Assembly: GCF_020037125.1 (NCBI RefSeq)
Contig: NZ_JAIQDG010000033.1
Coordinates: forward strand, 1-64,000
DNA length: 64,000 nucleotides
Source: Myxococcus sp. RHSTA-1-4
GTDB lineage: Bacteria > Myxococcota > Myxococcia > Myxococcales > Myxococcaceae
Direction of reading: 5' to 3'
Part shown: in pieces, positions 8,877 to 15,957 of the stretch
Layout: every line of letters begins with the position of its first letter
Position numbering within the stretch: the stretch's first letter is position 1
The notes under the pieces: model-generated
The model's input: the letters and a program-made list of their open reading frames with translations, nothing else
Databases searched by the model: none
What the model was told of the DNA's origin: nothing
Translations under genes and position numbers: made by a program

Positions 8877-10604
8877 TCACTCGGCGTCGGCGGGCTCGGC
8901 CGCGACCGGGGCTTCCCCGGCGGACTCGGCGCCCCGGCCCTGGTAGCTGGCCAGCGCCACCAGGGCGAGGTCCCGGGCCGTGCGCCAGTGCTCCGGCCGC
9001 AAGAGGAAAAGGATGTCCTGCCAGTGCGCCTGGAGCTCGCGGTTGGTGCCCGCGCGGCTCCAGAGGTCCGCGAGCGCTTCGCGGACCTGCTCGTGCGTCT
9101 TGGCGCCGGCGAAGCGCAGCCGCAGCCGCTCCCGCTCCGTGTCCATCCGGTTGTGGCGCGTGGCCAGCGGACTGTTCTCCGTCTCCTCGGCAATCCTCCC
9201 CAGCCGCTGCCGGAGCGCGGCGTGGACGCTCTGGACGAGCCACTGCTCGGCCTGTTCCAGGTACGGGTGCATGGCGATGAGCCCCTTCTTCTCCTCCGAG
9301 AGGAGAGCGCCCAGGTTGTCCCGGGTGCGGTAGTAGTGGATGAAGCGGCCTTCCTCCGTGGTCGCGGTGGCGAAGCCGGCGTGCCAGGGCCGCCCGGCCG
9401 CGAGGTTCTCCGTGATGAAGGCGCGCAGCGCGCTGGTGGCGATGAAGAAGCCCGGAGCTTCCTCCGGCTGCTTTCCCTTCGTGCCCCGGCCGGGGCCGCC
9501 CTCCGTCTTGAGCACGCGGAGCCGGTTGGGGAGCGCCGCTGACGCCTCCGCGTAGCGGTCCAGCACGGCGTCGGCGAGGGTGCCGGGCCGCACCACCGCG
9601 CAGCGGACCTTCTGCTTCTGGTTCCACGGCAGCGGCCGGAGCGCCACCGCCTCGGCCGCGGACAGCAGCTCCCGGTGGCGCCCGCCGGACTCCAGCTTGA
9701 AGGCGAGCTGCACGGCCAGCACCGCGTCCGAGACACCCGCCATGGACACGTCCTCCAGACGCTGGGGCGTCAGGCGGGGCCGCACCTCGGCGAAGCGGAC
9801 GAGGTCGGTCGGCGCGAGCGCGACGAAGGCGCCGCCGCGAAGCTGGGGGAGCTTGAAGGTGAGACAGCCCACCGGCGCGAAGCACGCGCAGAGCGCCTCC
9901 TCCGCCGTGTACTCCACCTTGGTGACGCCCAGGCCGATGTGGCGCTCCGAGGCCCCCGGGTACGCCCAGCCGGCCAGCGGGGTGGTGCCCTGGCGCAGCG
10001 CCCGGACGACGTCCTCCCACGCCTCCTGGTGGACGAAGGACGCATACCCCTGCGTCCGCACCAGCAGCTCCCGGTCGTCCACCGTGAAGGTGAGCGTCCT
10101 CGGCGTACCGCCCCGGGTCGTCTGGCCGTGCTGGAGGAAGGTCTGCTTCAGTGCGTCCTGCAGGGCGGCGCCCACCTCTGGATTCGGCGGGGGCTTCCCG
10201 GGGCGCCGGGTGCCCGGCAGGTCGATGAAGCCCTCTGGACGTGTCAGCCGGAACGCGCCCTGGAACAGGGCCTGGAGCGTCTCCTCGGGCGCGGCGCCGC
10301 CCCAGTCCAGGTGGATGGCGGTGGGCTCCACCCGCGCGGAGCCCGGGCCCAGCCGGACCTCGGAAGGCCACGGCGCGGACGGCTGCTCCTGAAGGAGGAG
10401 GAAGCGCAGCGAGGCGGCCAGCCCTCCCGCCCCGGCGCGCAGCAGCGGCGTCATCCCCGGCGCGTGCAGGCGGATGGCGAGCGGCGGTGTACCGGCCTCC
10501 TTCCGGACGCTGGTGGGGCCCGGAGTCTTCACGGCCTTCTTCCGGGCACCCGTGGAACCCGGGGCGCTCGCGGCCTTCTTCCGCGCGCTCACTGCTTTCG
10601 CCAT
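8877..10604 (-). CDS. devT: Cascade large subunit Cas8a1/Csx13 (DevT), with an extra N-terminal tail
   Basis: A 575-residue protein of the Cas8a1/Csx13 MYXAN family, the large subunit expected to read the PAM and contact Cas3. The family core appears to start at about residue 43 (LAIRLHAPGMTPLLRAGAGG). The ATG at 10604 has GAGG six nt upstream and overlaps the cas3 stop by 16 nt. The preceding tail of about 40 residues is odd: it contains two clear and one partial 13-residue units (ARKKAASAPGSTG, ARKKAVKTPGPTS, VRKEAGTPP), lysine/proline-rich like a histone H1 tail. The tail could bind nucleic acid. If translation started later, at the Met of APGMTP, the tail would vanish, but that would cut into the conserved core. 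Confidence 0.9.
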   Translation of the reverse strand: MAKAVSARKKAASAPGSTGARKKAVKTPGPTSVRKEAGTPPLAIRLHAPGMTPLLRAGAGGLAASLRFLLLQEQPSAPWPSEVRLGPGSARVEPTAIHLDWGGAAPEETLQALFQGAFRLTRPEGFIDLPGTRRPGKPPPNPEVGAALQDALKQTFLQHGQTTRGGTPRTLTFTVDDRELLVRTQGYASFVHQEAWEDVVRALRQGTTPLAGWAYPGASERHIGLGVTKVEYTAEEALCACFAPVGCLTFKLPQLRGGAFVALAPTDLVRFAEVRPRLTPQRLEDVSMAGVSDAVLAVQLAFKLESGGRHRELLSAAEAVALRPLPWNQKQKVRCAVVRPGTLADAVLDRYAEASAALPNRLRVLKTEGGPGRGTKGKQPEEAPGFFIATSALRAFITENLAAGRPWHAGFATATTEEGRFIHYYRTRDNLGALLSEEKKGLIAMHPYLEQAEQWLVQSVHAALRQRLGRIAEETENSPLATRHNRMDTERERLRLRFAGAKTHEQVREALADLWSRAGTNRELQAHWQDILFLLRPEHWRTARDLALVALASYQGRGAESAGEAPVAAEPADAE

Positions 10605-12832
10605 CGCGCACCTCGCAGCGGGTCGTAGGCCAGGGCTTCGTCGGGGACCACGGGATAGGGAAGCCGGCCCGGCCGGCGCCAGCTCCGCCACGGCAGCGAG
10701 GTGGGTGGCAGGTTCATGGGAAGCGTGACGTGCTGCACCTTCTCGCGGCCTTCCTCCACGGCCCGGGCGTCCACCTCGCGGAGGACCGTCAGGCTGGGGC
10801 TGCCATCGCGGCAGGGGGCGGGCCCGGTGTCGAACCGCCCATCAAGCCAGGCGCTGGCCAGCCGCTCCTCCACATCCTTCCCGGCGGGTGCCTCCCAGGC
10901 CGAGACGAGGTCCCGCTGGGACAGGGGCCCGGAGCCGAGCCGCTCCAGCCACGCTCGCGCTTCCCCCAGGTCCGCGGCGTCGTAGGGTTTGCCATCGAAG
11001 GGCAGCACGAGGAAGGGGCGCACGGGGGCCGGGGCTTCCGGGGTGCTGCGGCGGTTGAGCCGTCCCAGCCGCTGGATGAGCGCGGGGATGGGAGCCAAGT
11101 CCGTGACGAGCAGGTCCGCGGACAGGTCCAGGCTCATCTCCGCCACCTGGGTGGTGGCCGCGAGCACGGAGCCCGGGGCCCTGAAGGCGTCCACCACGTC
11201 GCCATGCCGGTCGACACGGTCCCGGTAGCGGAAGCGGCTGTGGTACAGCAGGGCGCTCCGGCCGCGCCGCCGCGCCTCGTCGGCGATGGCCAGGCAGCGG
11301 TCCACGGTGTTGCTGACCCACAGCACCCGGCCCTCTCCGCCGAGACACGCCTCGACGAGGGGCCAGGGCTCCTGAGCGTCCGCGCGCTGGTAGCGGTGGA
11401 GCGCCTCCAGGTCCTCCGGGCCGGACACCTCCGCCAGCGGCACGCCATGGACGCGCTGGCACATGGCGGCCAGTGCCTCCCGCCGCGCCGCCGGCAGGCT
11501 GGCGGTCATCAGCAGCGCGGGGAGGCCGGGCAGCGCCTCCAGGAAGCGCAGGAGGCACCCGAAGAGCCGGGCGTCGTAGGCGTGGATTTCATCGAACACG
11601 ACGCAGGCGCTGCTGAGGGCGGGCCAGGCGTAGAGCCCCTGCCGCTGGTTCTGCACCAGCCCGAGCACGGTGTCCGCGGTGCAGGTGACGGCGTCCACCC
11701 CCCAGGAGCGCAGCGCCTCCAGCCGGTCCTGGTCCCTCGGACCCTCGCCCGCGTGGGCGCCGTCGCCGCGAAGCCCGAAGATGTCCAGGTCCACCTCCGC
11801 GCGCGAGTGCTGGAGGCGGGCCTCCACGTCCGCGCCATGGAGGTAGTCTCGGAAGCCCTCGGTGGCCGTGCCCATGGTCGGGTAGGTGAGCCACAGCTGT
11901 CGCCCCGGGTGCTGGCGGGCCGCCCAGGCGTAGGCCGCCGCCGTCTTGCCACTGCCGCAGCCGGCGCGCACCAGCGTCACCGGGGCGCGGCTGTGGGCAA
12001 CGGCCTCCTGGAAGGGACGCAGGGGCCGTCCGCCGAGGCGGCGCTCCACCACCGACAGCAGGCCCTCCGCGGAGCGCGGGCGCGAGAGCTGCTGGCCCAC
12101 CCAGCCGTGCTTCTCCCCGCTCCGGGGCAGCGCCGAGCCGGCGACGTCCGCCGCCAGGACGAGCGCCTTGGCCACCGCCAGCAGCCGCGCCTCCGGAATG
12201 TCGGGCGGCAGCGTGCGCTCGAAGGTGTCCTGCCACTCCTGGAACTGCTCGCGAGGGTGAGCCCTTCGCGAGACAGAGACGGAAATGGCCGAGGAGAAGG
12301 CCGGCGGCGCGGGCAGTCCCAGCTTGCCGGCGATGAGCGCCAGGGTGCGGGCGAAGTCCGCGTGGTGGACGAGCAGGGACAGGGACGACCCGGCCCCGGC
12401 ATCCTCGGGAGCGAAGGCGTCGGACTGGAACTTCCGGTGGTGCGCCGAGGCGCAGACAAGCGCGAGGCACAGGTCCTCGTCGGTATCGACAGCGGCCCGG
12501 AGCCACGAGGCGAGCGGCTGTCCCGGCCAGCCCAGCCATAGGGAGAGCGCCTCGTGGCGGATGAGCTGGGGCTCGTGGCGCCTGCCGCGAAGCATCTGCT
12601 GGAAGTGGTCGCTGCACTTGCCCAGGTCGTGCGTCGCCGCCCCGAGCAGCACGAGCCGCCGCAGCCGGGGCTCCAGCCCGGGGTCGAGCCCCGCCGCGAG
12701 GAGCGACGCGCGGCCCCGGTGCTCGAGCAACTGCTCCGCGGCGGCCACCACCATCGCGGTATGGCCGGGCAGCGTCGCCTCGCCCTCGGGACGGTCCGGG
12801 CTGGCGGTGCCCTTGGCCAGCAGGTGCTTCAC
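10589..12832 (-). CDS. cas3: CRISPR-associated nuclease-helicase Cas3
   Basis: A 747-residue Cas3. The HD nuclease is N-terminal: His24, His68-Asp69 with Lys72 (ATHDLGK), His93 and the His131-His132 pair. The superfamily 2 helicase follows: Walker A AGCGSGKT (290-297), DEIH (414-417), TAS (443-445) and motif VI QRLGRLNRR (from 588). All key motifs are intact, so target shredding should be possible. The GTG at 12832 overlaps the cas6 stop as GTGA and has GGAGG upstream, so the two genes are translationally coupled. A longer upstream reading frame is only the shadow of cas6. Confidence 0.96.
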   Translation of the reverse strand: MKHLLAKGTASPDRPEGEATLPGHTAMVVAAAEQLLEHRGRASLLAAGLDPGLEPRLRRLVLLGAATHDLGKCSDHFQQMLRGRRHEPQLIRHEALSLWLGWPGQPLASWLRAAVDTDEDLCLALVCASAHHRKFQSDAFAPEDAGAGSSLSLLVHHADFARTLALIAGKLGLPAPPAFSSAISVSVSRRAHPREQFQEWQDTFERTLPPDIPEARLLAVAKALVLAADVAGSALPRSGEKHGWVGQQLSRPRSAEGLLSVVERRLGGRPLRPFQEAVAHSRAPVTLVRAGCGSGKTAAAYAWAARQHPGRQLWLTYPTMGTATEGFRDYLHGADVEARLQHSRAEVDLDIFGLRGDGAHAGEGPRDQDRLEALRSWGVDAVTCTADTVLGLVQNQRQGLYAWPALSSACVVFDEIHAYDARLFGCLLRFLEALPGLPALLMTASLPAARREALAAMCQRVHGVPLAEVSGPEDLEALHRYQRADAQEPWPLVEACLGGEGRVLWVSNTVDRCLAIADEARRRGRSALLYHSRFRYRDRVDRHGDVVDAFRAPGSVLAATTQVAEMSLDLSADLLVTDLAPIPALIQRLGRLNRRSTPEAPAPVRPFLVLPFDGKPYDAADLGEARAWLERLGSGPLSQRDLVSAWEAPAGKDVEERLASAWLDGRFDTGPAPCRDGSPSLTVLREVDARAVEEGREKVQHVTLPMNLPPTSLPWRSWRRPGRLPYPVVPDEALAYDPLRGARWRKQ

Positions 12833-13455
12833 GCCCTCGCCTCCACGCGCGCCGGAAGCGGCCTGGCGAACTTCGCAGTAGGGCGGGTGGGGAGGAACAG
12901 GCCGCAGCCCATGTGTCGTCGCCCGCCCAGGCCCTGCTCCTGCACGCGGAGCGAGTGTTCGGCCGACAATCCTTCCAGGTCGAGCGCGAAGCCCACGACC
13001 TTCTTGCCGGCGATGCCCACCACCCGCCTGCGGCCCACCTTGAGCCGGGCCTGGCACCCGAGTTCCGCCAGGAACCGGAGGGCCGTCGCGTGGAACGTCG
13101 CCTCGTCCAACGAGTGCTTGAAGGTGACGACGCGCGCGGAGAGCGAGGAGACCGGCTCCAGCACGCGGAGGGTCGGCGCGCCGAGCGTCAGTGCACGCCC
13201 GGCGACCTCCAGCGGGGCGCTCACCAGGGGAAGCAGGAGAGGAAGGACCTCGGCCGGACACCGCAGGCGCAGCGTGCCCCGTCCAAGGTAGAGCAACTCC
13301 CGCGTGTTGCTCTCGCCCCGCAGGTTGAAGATGCCGATGTCCCGCCGCTCGTGCAGTCCTGGGAGACGGGCGGACAGCGCGGAGAACAGCAGGTAGCCAT
13401 GGTCGAGCGGCACCGGGCCGCCCCGCACCGGGAAGAGGAGGTCAATGGCTGGCAT
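12829..13455 (-). CDS. cas6: CRISPR RNA endoribonuclease Cas6, MYXAN subtype
   Basis: A 208-residue Cas6 that would cut the repeat RNA to leave an 8-nt handle. The C-terminal glycine-rich loop of the family is clear (GLGGRRHMGCGLFLP). I prefer the ATG at 13455 because GAGG is six nt upstream; the in-frame ATG at 13461 touches that same GAGG and would have no spacing. It is the first cas gene of the operon. The 40 nt before it end in a degenerate CRISPR repeat, so a transcript carrying both would be a Cas6 substrate directly upstream of its own coding region. Confidence 0.93.
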   Translation of the reverse strand: MPAIDLLFPVRGGPVPLDHGYLLFSALSARLPGLHERRDIGIFNLRGESNTRELLYLGRGTLRLRCPAEVLPLLLPLVSAPLEVAGRALTLGAPTLRVLEPVSSLSARVVTFKHSLDEATFHATALRFLAELGCQARLKVGRRRVVGIAGKKVVGFALDLEGLSAEHSLRVQEQGLGGRRHMGCGLFLPTRPTAKFARPLPARVEARA

Positions 13456-13493
13456 GGTCATCCTCGCTGACTTCGCGGACCGCTATGTCATCT

Positions 13494-13530
13494 CTGCTCA
13501 ATCGCCTATCGGCATCACAGCCAGAGGCAT
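13494..13530 (-). repeat. Degenerate CRISPR repeat, cas6-proximal
   Basis: Aligned with the array repeat it matches 28 of 36 positions with one inserted base. The block GTGATGCCG is intact, the internal hairpin is kept as GCC-GATA-GGC, and the handle reads TTGAGCAG. Changes cluster in the 5' half (minus strand), as expected if Cas6 recognition is selected and the rest drifts. Confidence 0.8.
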
Positions 13531-13558
13531 TTCCGAGCCTTACCTGGACAAGCACCAA

Positions 13559-13593
13559 TTGCTCAACACCAATGCATGCACATGCAAGAGCAC
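13559..13593 (-). repeat. Degenerate CRISPR repeat, promoter-proximal
   Basis: More decayed than its partner. Read on the minus strand it starts GTGCTC and retains GTG-ATGC in the middle (with one inserted base) and GTTGAGCAA at the 3' end, seven of eight handle bases. The standard hairpin is not kept; a different small hairpin (TGCAT-GTGC-ATGCA) is possible. On its own it would be marginal; spacing to the other repeat and the target match of the sequence between them support it. Confidence 0.6.
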
Positions 13594-13645
13594 ACTCATG
13601 AATTGGTTGTCACCGCCAGCGCATTCGCTGTCCCGACATCCGTCT

Positions 13646-13774
13646 TCAGACCAGCGTTCGCCCTGCTGACAAGTCCAACAATGTCTTGGAGATCACCAGG
13701 GTCAAGGAAACAAGCCGGAGAATGAGCTCCAGTCTTCGCATCCTCCGGGCCTTCCAAAGGGGTGGGCGTTCCAT
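13646..13774 (-). CDS. 42-residue DevI/CreT-like small basic hydrophobic peptide
   Basis: A 43-codon frame (stop included) with an excellent ribosome-binding site: AGGAGG, six nt, ATG. It lies about 42 nt downstream of a predicted transcription start. The peptide starts MERPPLWKARRMRRLEL, a strongly basic stretch, and continues ILRLVSLTLVISKTLLDL, a hydrophobic or amphipathic helix, ending SAGRTLV. That is the profile of small membrane-active toxins. Position and size match M. xanthus DevI, a sporulation-inhibiting peptide of about 40 residues encoded upstream of devTRS; I have not compared sequences. It also sits where creT sits relative to creA in CreTA modules. It is too short for most gene finders. 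Function is inferred from context. Confidence 0.6.
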   Translation of the reverse strand: MERPPLWKARRMRRLELILRLVSLTLVISKTLLDLSAGRTLV

Positions 13775-13783
13775 TTCAAGCCT

Positions 13784-13804
13784 CCTAACCTGAACGAGCA
13801 CCAA
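13784..13804 (-). promoter_or_regulatory. Target site of the pseudo-spacer, over the small-ORF leader and RBS
   Basis: These 21 bases match positions 1-21 of the pseudo-spacer at 18 positions, including 1-8 (TTGGTGCT on the minus strand). The 3-nt PAM position (5' of the protospacer, 13807-13805) reads ATG, different from the handle end (CAA), so self-avoidance by the handle would not apply. The site starts about 19 nt past the -10 box and runs into the AGGAGG, so a bound Cascade would block the promoter or early elongation. Confidence 0.6.
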
Positions 13805-13822
13805 CATCCTCGTCCTGTAGGC

Positions 13823-13851
13823 TAACTATTCACGCTCTGAGTCCGTGTCAA
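13823..13851 (-). promoter_or_regulatory. Predicted promoter of the small ORF/cas operon
   Basis: A consensus -35 TTGACA (13851-13846) is separated by 17 bp from TAGTTA (13828-13823), a weak -10 box. Start of transcription would be near 13816. No other good promoter is visible between here and cas6, so the peptide, the guide-like RNA and the cas genes may share one transcript. Confidence 0.55.
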
Positions 13852-13931
13852 GCCACACCCCTGGCAAGCTTCACCTCTTGGCCCCTTCGTTGACCTCCTG
13901 TCTCCAGGCGCAAGCGTTGAACTACCCTCGG

Positions 13932-13945
13932 GGGTGGCCCATGGG
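13932..13945 (+). promoter_or_regulatory. Possible FruA-type binding site
   Basis: GGGTGGCCCATGGG fits the published FruA consensus GGGYR-N4-6-YGGG of M. xanthus. It lies about 115-130 bp upstream of the predicted start, roughly where FruA acts on the M. xanthus dev promoter. The motif is short and GC-rich, so a chance match is possible. Confidence 0.25.
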
Positions 13946-14287
13946 AAATACCTCCCCGGGGGTAGGCAGAATGCGCCAGGACGCGGAGGAGAAGCCGGGA
14001 ATTACGGCCGGAGCAGCGCGGACAGCTCACACGCTTCGTGCGCGACGCGCTCGTACGCGAGCTGGCTGACGGGCTCCCAGATGGCTGGCCGGCCGTGCCA
14101 CACCACCGCCACCCGGCTAGCGCCCGCTCAGTCCTGACGACAAACCGCTCCGCACACCGTTGCCCGACGAGACAACCCGACCCGCGACGGTGGCGCTGCT
14201 GGCTATAGCGACGAGCACCCGATTGCATTGCTGCCGCTCGGCCCCGCGAAACGAGCCGACCCCGGTTCGCGACGTCCCGCTCCCAAC
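13946..14287. other. Non-coding upstream region of the dev-like operon
   Basis: I see no convincing gene. A plus-strand stretch near 14011-14110 reads like a coding relic (RGQLTRFVRDALVRELADG) but has no start or partner domains. The region may hold upstream activator sites for the operon; the divergent esterase gene points away from it. Confidence 0.4.
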
Positions 14288-14323
14288 ATGCGCAACGCCC
14301 TCTGGCATCACGGTGAGCGGGAC
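14288..14323 (-). repeat. Solitary degenerate CRISPR repeat
   Basis: This 36-bp segment matches the array repeat at 31 of 36 positions with no gaps (differences at plus-strand positions 1, 5, 13, 16 and 27) and the same orientation. It lies about 830 bp upstream of cas6 with no neighbouring repeat at spacer distance. It is either a relic of an earlier array or mini-array, or a single repeat with a regulatory role. Its handle end (minus strand) reads TTGCGCAT, two changes from TTGAGCAC. Confidence 0.85.
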
Positions 14324-14383
14324 GCCCCACCCCGTCGGCCACCATGGGAGGGGCCTCCTCCATCCCCTTGAAAGGGATTCCGC

Positions 14384-15262
14384 TCAGGGCCCCCCAGACG
14401 CCTCCGCCTGGGACACAGGGAACAACAGGCGCACGGCCCTGAACGCGGCCGGGTGGTAGATGGTGCTGTGCAGCTCGCCGGGCATGGGCTCGTAGTGCCA
14501 CCGCAGGCCCGCGGGAGCATGGGCCTTCAGCGCGCCGACGAGTGCGTCCACCCCCTCCTGCATGGTTCCGCCCTCGTTGCCGATGGACAGGAAGAGCGAG
14601 CGGGGACCCTCCGGATGGGCCCGCAGCCGCGCGGCCGACTCCTTCGCGAGCGACTGGTTGTCCCACCACAGACTCGGGCTCACGGCGATGTAGCGCTCGA
14701 AGAGCTCCGGCTGGCGCAGGAAGGTCTCTACGACGAAGAGACCCGCCAGGGACTCGCCAATGAGGGCGGACGCTCCCGTCGTCCGGTAGCGCGCTTCCAC
14801 CCAGGGCTTCAGCTCGCGGGCGAGGAACTCGCGGAAGGCCGCGGAGCCTCCGCTCGTCGGAAGCTCCTTCAAGTCGACCGGGTCCGAGGACGGGTGTGTG
14901 AAGTCCCGCTTGCGGTCGGTGCCCTCGATGCCGACGACAATCATCTCCCCCATGGCATGGTTGAGGCTCGCGAGCTGCGCGATGCCGACGATGTGGGGGA
15001 AGTCCTCGTGCACTCCACCGTCCAGCAGGTACAGCACGGGCAGGCGGGCCTGCCCCTCGGAGTAACCCGGTGGCAGGTACACGTTGATGCGCCGGGTCTC
15101 CTTCAGCACGCGCGACTCGAGCGTGTAGGAGCGCGCGATGACGACGGGACGGCCCTCCTCACCGTCCGCCTCGGCAATGGGAGTCCGGGTGGCCGCGCCC
15201 GTGCCCGCGCACGCCGTCAGAAGCATCAACACCCCTGCCGCACCCGCTGCTCGCATCCTCAT
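14384..15262 (-). CDS. Esterase-family alpha/beta-hydrolase lipoprotein
   Basis: A 292-residue protein of the putative esterase (enterochelin-esterase/esterase D) fold. The ATG at 15262 (or 15256) gives a signal peptide with lipobox LTAC. The catalytic serine is in GESLAG, the acid is probably late in the chain, and the histidine is in GELHSTIYHP. YLLDGG near residue 100 is the family's oxyanion-side motif. Such proteins hydrolyse esters of small acids or siderophores in the periplasm; the substrate here is unknown. It reads toward the CRISPR locus and has no operon partner. Confidence 0.85.
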   Translation of the reverse strand: MRMRAAGAAGVLMLLTACAGTGAATRTPIAEADGEEGRPVVIARSYTLESRVLKETRRINVYLPPGYSEGQARLPVLYLLDGGVHEDFPHIVGIAQLASLNHAMGEMIVVGIEGTDRKRDFTHPSSDPVDLKELPTSGGSAAFREFLARELKPWVEARYRTTGASALIGESLAGLFVVETFLRQPELFERYIAVSPSLWWDNQSLAKESAARLRAHPEGPRSLFLSIGNEGGTMQEGVDALVGALKAHAPAGLRWHYEPMPGELHSTIYHPAAFRAVRLLFPVSQAEASGGP

Positions 15263-15606
15263 CCCCGGCGCGTCTCCGTTCCGTCCGTCCGCCGGCCAGG
15301 ATGCCAGCGCCCCTCCCGCTTCGCTACCGCGAGGAGGACGCGACCCGTGTGAGCCAGGCCCGTGGTCAGCGGGTGCGCTCACCGCCGCGCGTGCTCGAAG
15401 TCGAGCGCTTCATCACGCCCCCGGTTGGAGTGACGCGCACGAGGCGCACCGCGAGCGAGCGGGAACACCTCCGCCGACGGCACCGCCCAGGTGCGCGGGA
15501 GTGTCGCAGTGCATCAGTCCCGGCATGCGCCCGCCCGCCCGCTCGCCGGAAGTGAAGGAATGCGTCGACTCCTCCAGGGAGGTTCCTCCTCAGAGGAGGC
15601 ACGACG
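15263..15606. other. Intergenic region
   Basis: Divergent spacer between the esterase and the DUF6152 gene. I see no credible gene or RNA. The last bases hold GGAGG, the ribosome-binding site of the rightward gene. Confidence 0.5.
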
Positions 15607-15957
15607 ATGAGGACTTCGAGCTGGATGGGGGTGCTCGCCGCGCTGTGCGTATCCGGCGGCGCGCTCGCGCACCATGGCTGGAGCAGCTACGACAGCGCAC
15701 GCGCCATGACCCTCACGGGAGTCATCCGCGAGTCGGGCTACGAGAATCCGCACGGCTACATCGAGCTCGAGGAGCAGGAGAAGACCTGGCATGTCGTCCT
15801 CGCGCCGCCCTCGCGGATGCAGAGCCGGGGCCTGCCCGCGAGCGCGCTGAAGGAAGGCGCGAAGGTCACCGTCGAGGGCCATCCCCACCGCACCACCCAG
15901 GATGAATTGCGCGCCGAGCGCATCACCGTGGGAGGCAAGACGGTGGAACTGCGCTGA
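15607..15957 (+). CDS. DUF6152 family small exported protein
   Basis: A 116-residue secreted protein: signal peptide MRTSSWMGVLAALCVSGGALA and then the family hallmark HHGWSSYD, followed by a compact beta domain (TLTGVIRESGYENPHGYIEL; VTVEGHPHR). DUF6152 proteins are of unknown function, often paired with a membrane protein of the DUF6644/DUF2214 kind. That pairing exists here: the stop overlaps the next start (ATGA). A strong GGAGG precedes the ATG. Confidence 0.85.
   Translation: MRTSSWMGVLAALCVSGGALAHHGWSSYDSARAMTLTGVIRESGYENPHGYIELEEQEKTWHVVLAPPSRMQSRGLPASALKEGAKVTVEGHPHRTTQDELRAERITVGGKTVELR

Larger units (their letters stand above)
13494..13593 (-). ncRNA. Putative CreA/CreR-like guide RNA (pseudo-repeat, pseudo-spacer, pseudo-repeat)
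   Basis: Read on the minus strand, a degenerate repeat (13593-13559) is followed by a 28-nt pseudo-spacer (13558-13531) and a second degenerate repeat (13530-13494). Both repeats keep the 3' TTGAGCA of the array repeat, the presumed Cas6 handle, while diverging in the 5' part. Pseudo-spacer positions 1-21 match 18 of 21 bases at 13804-13784, with positions 1-8 perfect; mismatches are at 9, 12 and 18. Type I Cascade leaves every sixth base unpaired, so 12 and 18 would cost little. The target covers the leader and ribosome-binding site of the 42-codon ORF upstream. The layout matches CreA/CreR guide RNAs that recruit Cascade to repress a toxin gene or the cas operon. Transcription and processing are inferred, not seen. 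Confidence 0.6.

Noticed and set aside
7933..10611. An 892-residue Cas7-containing frame
   Set aside because: The upstream two thirds are an off-frame reading of cas8a1. The DevR start MSLHVFAA at 8841 has its own ribosome-binding site.
10589..13261. An 890-residue start for Cas3
   Set aside because: The extra 143 residues are the antisense-free shadow of cas6 in another frame; the GTGA overlap at 12832 with GGAGG gives the real start.
13846..13860. A possible MrpC site (GTGT and ACAC halves around the -35 box)
   Set aside because: The spacing is shorter than the reported GTGT-C-N8-G-ACAC arrangement, so I do not claim it.
14011..14110. A coding-like stretch (RGQLTRFVRDALVREL) upstream of the dev-like promoter
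   Set aside because: No start codon with ribosome-binding site, no family match that I recognise, and short length. Possible gene relic only.
15301..15555. An 84-residue plus-strand frame before the DUF6152 gene
   Set aside because: Arg-rich composition, no ribosome-binding site and no domain.
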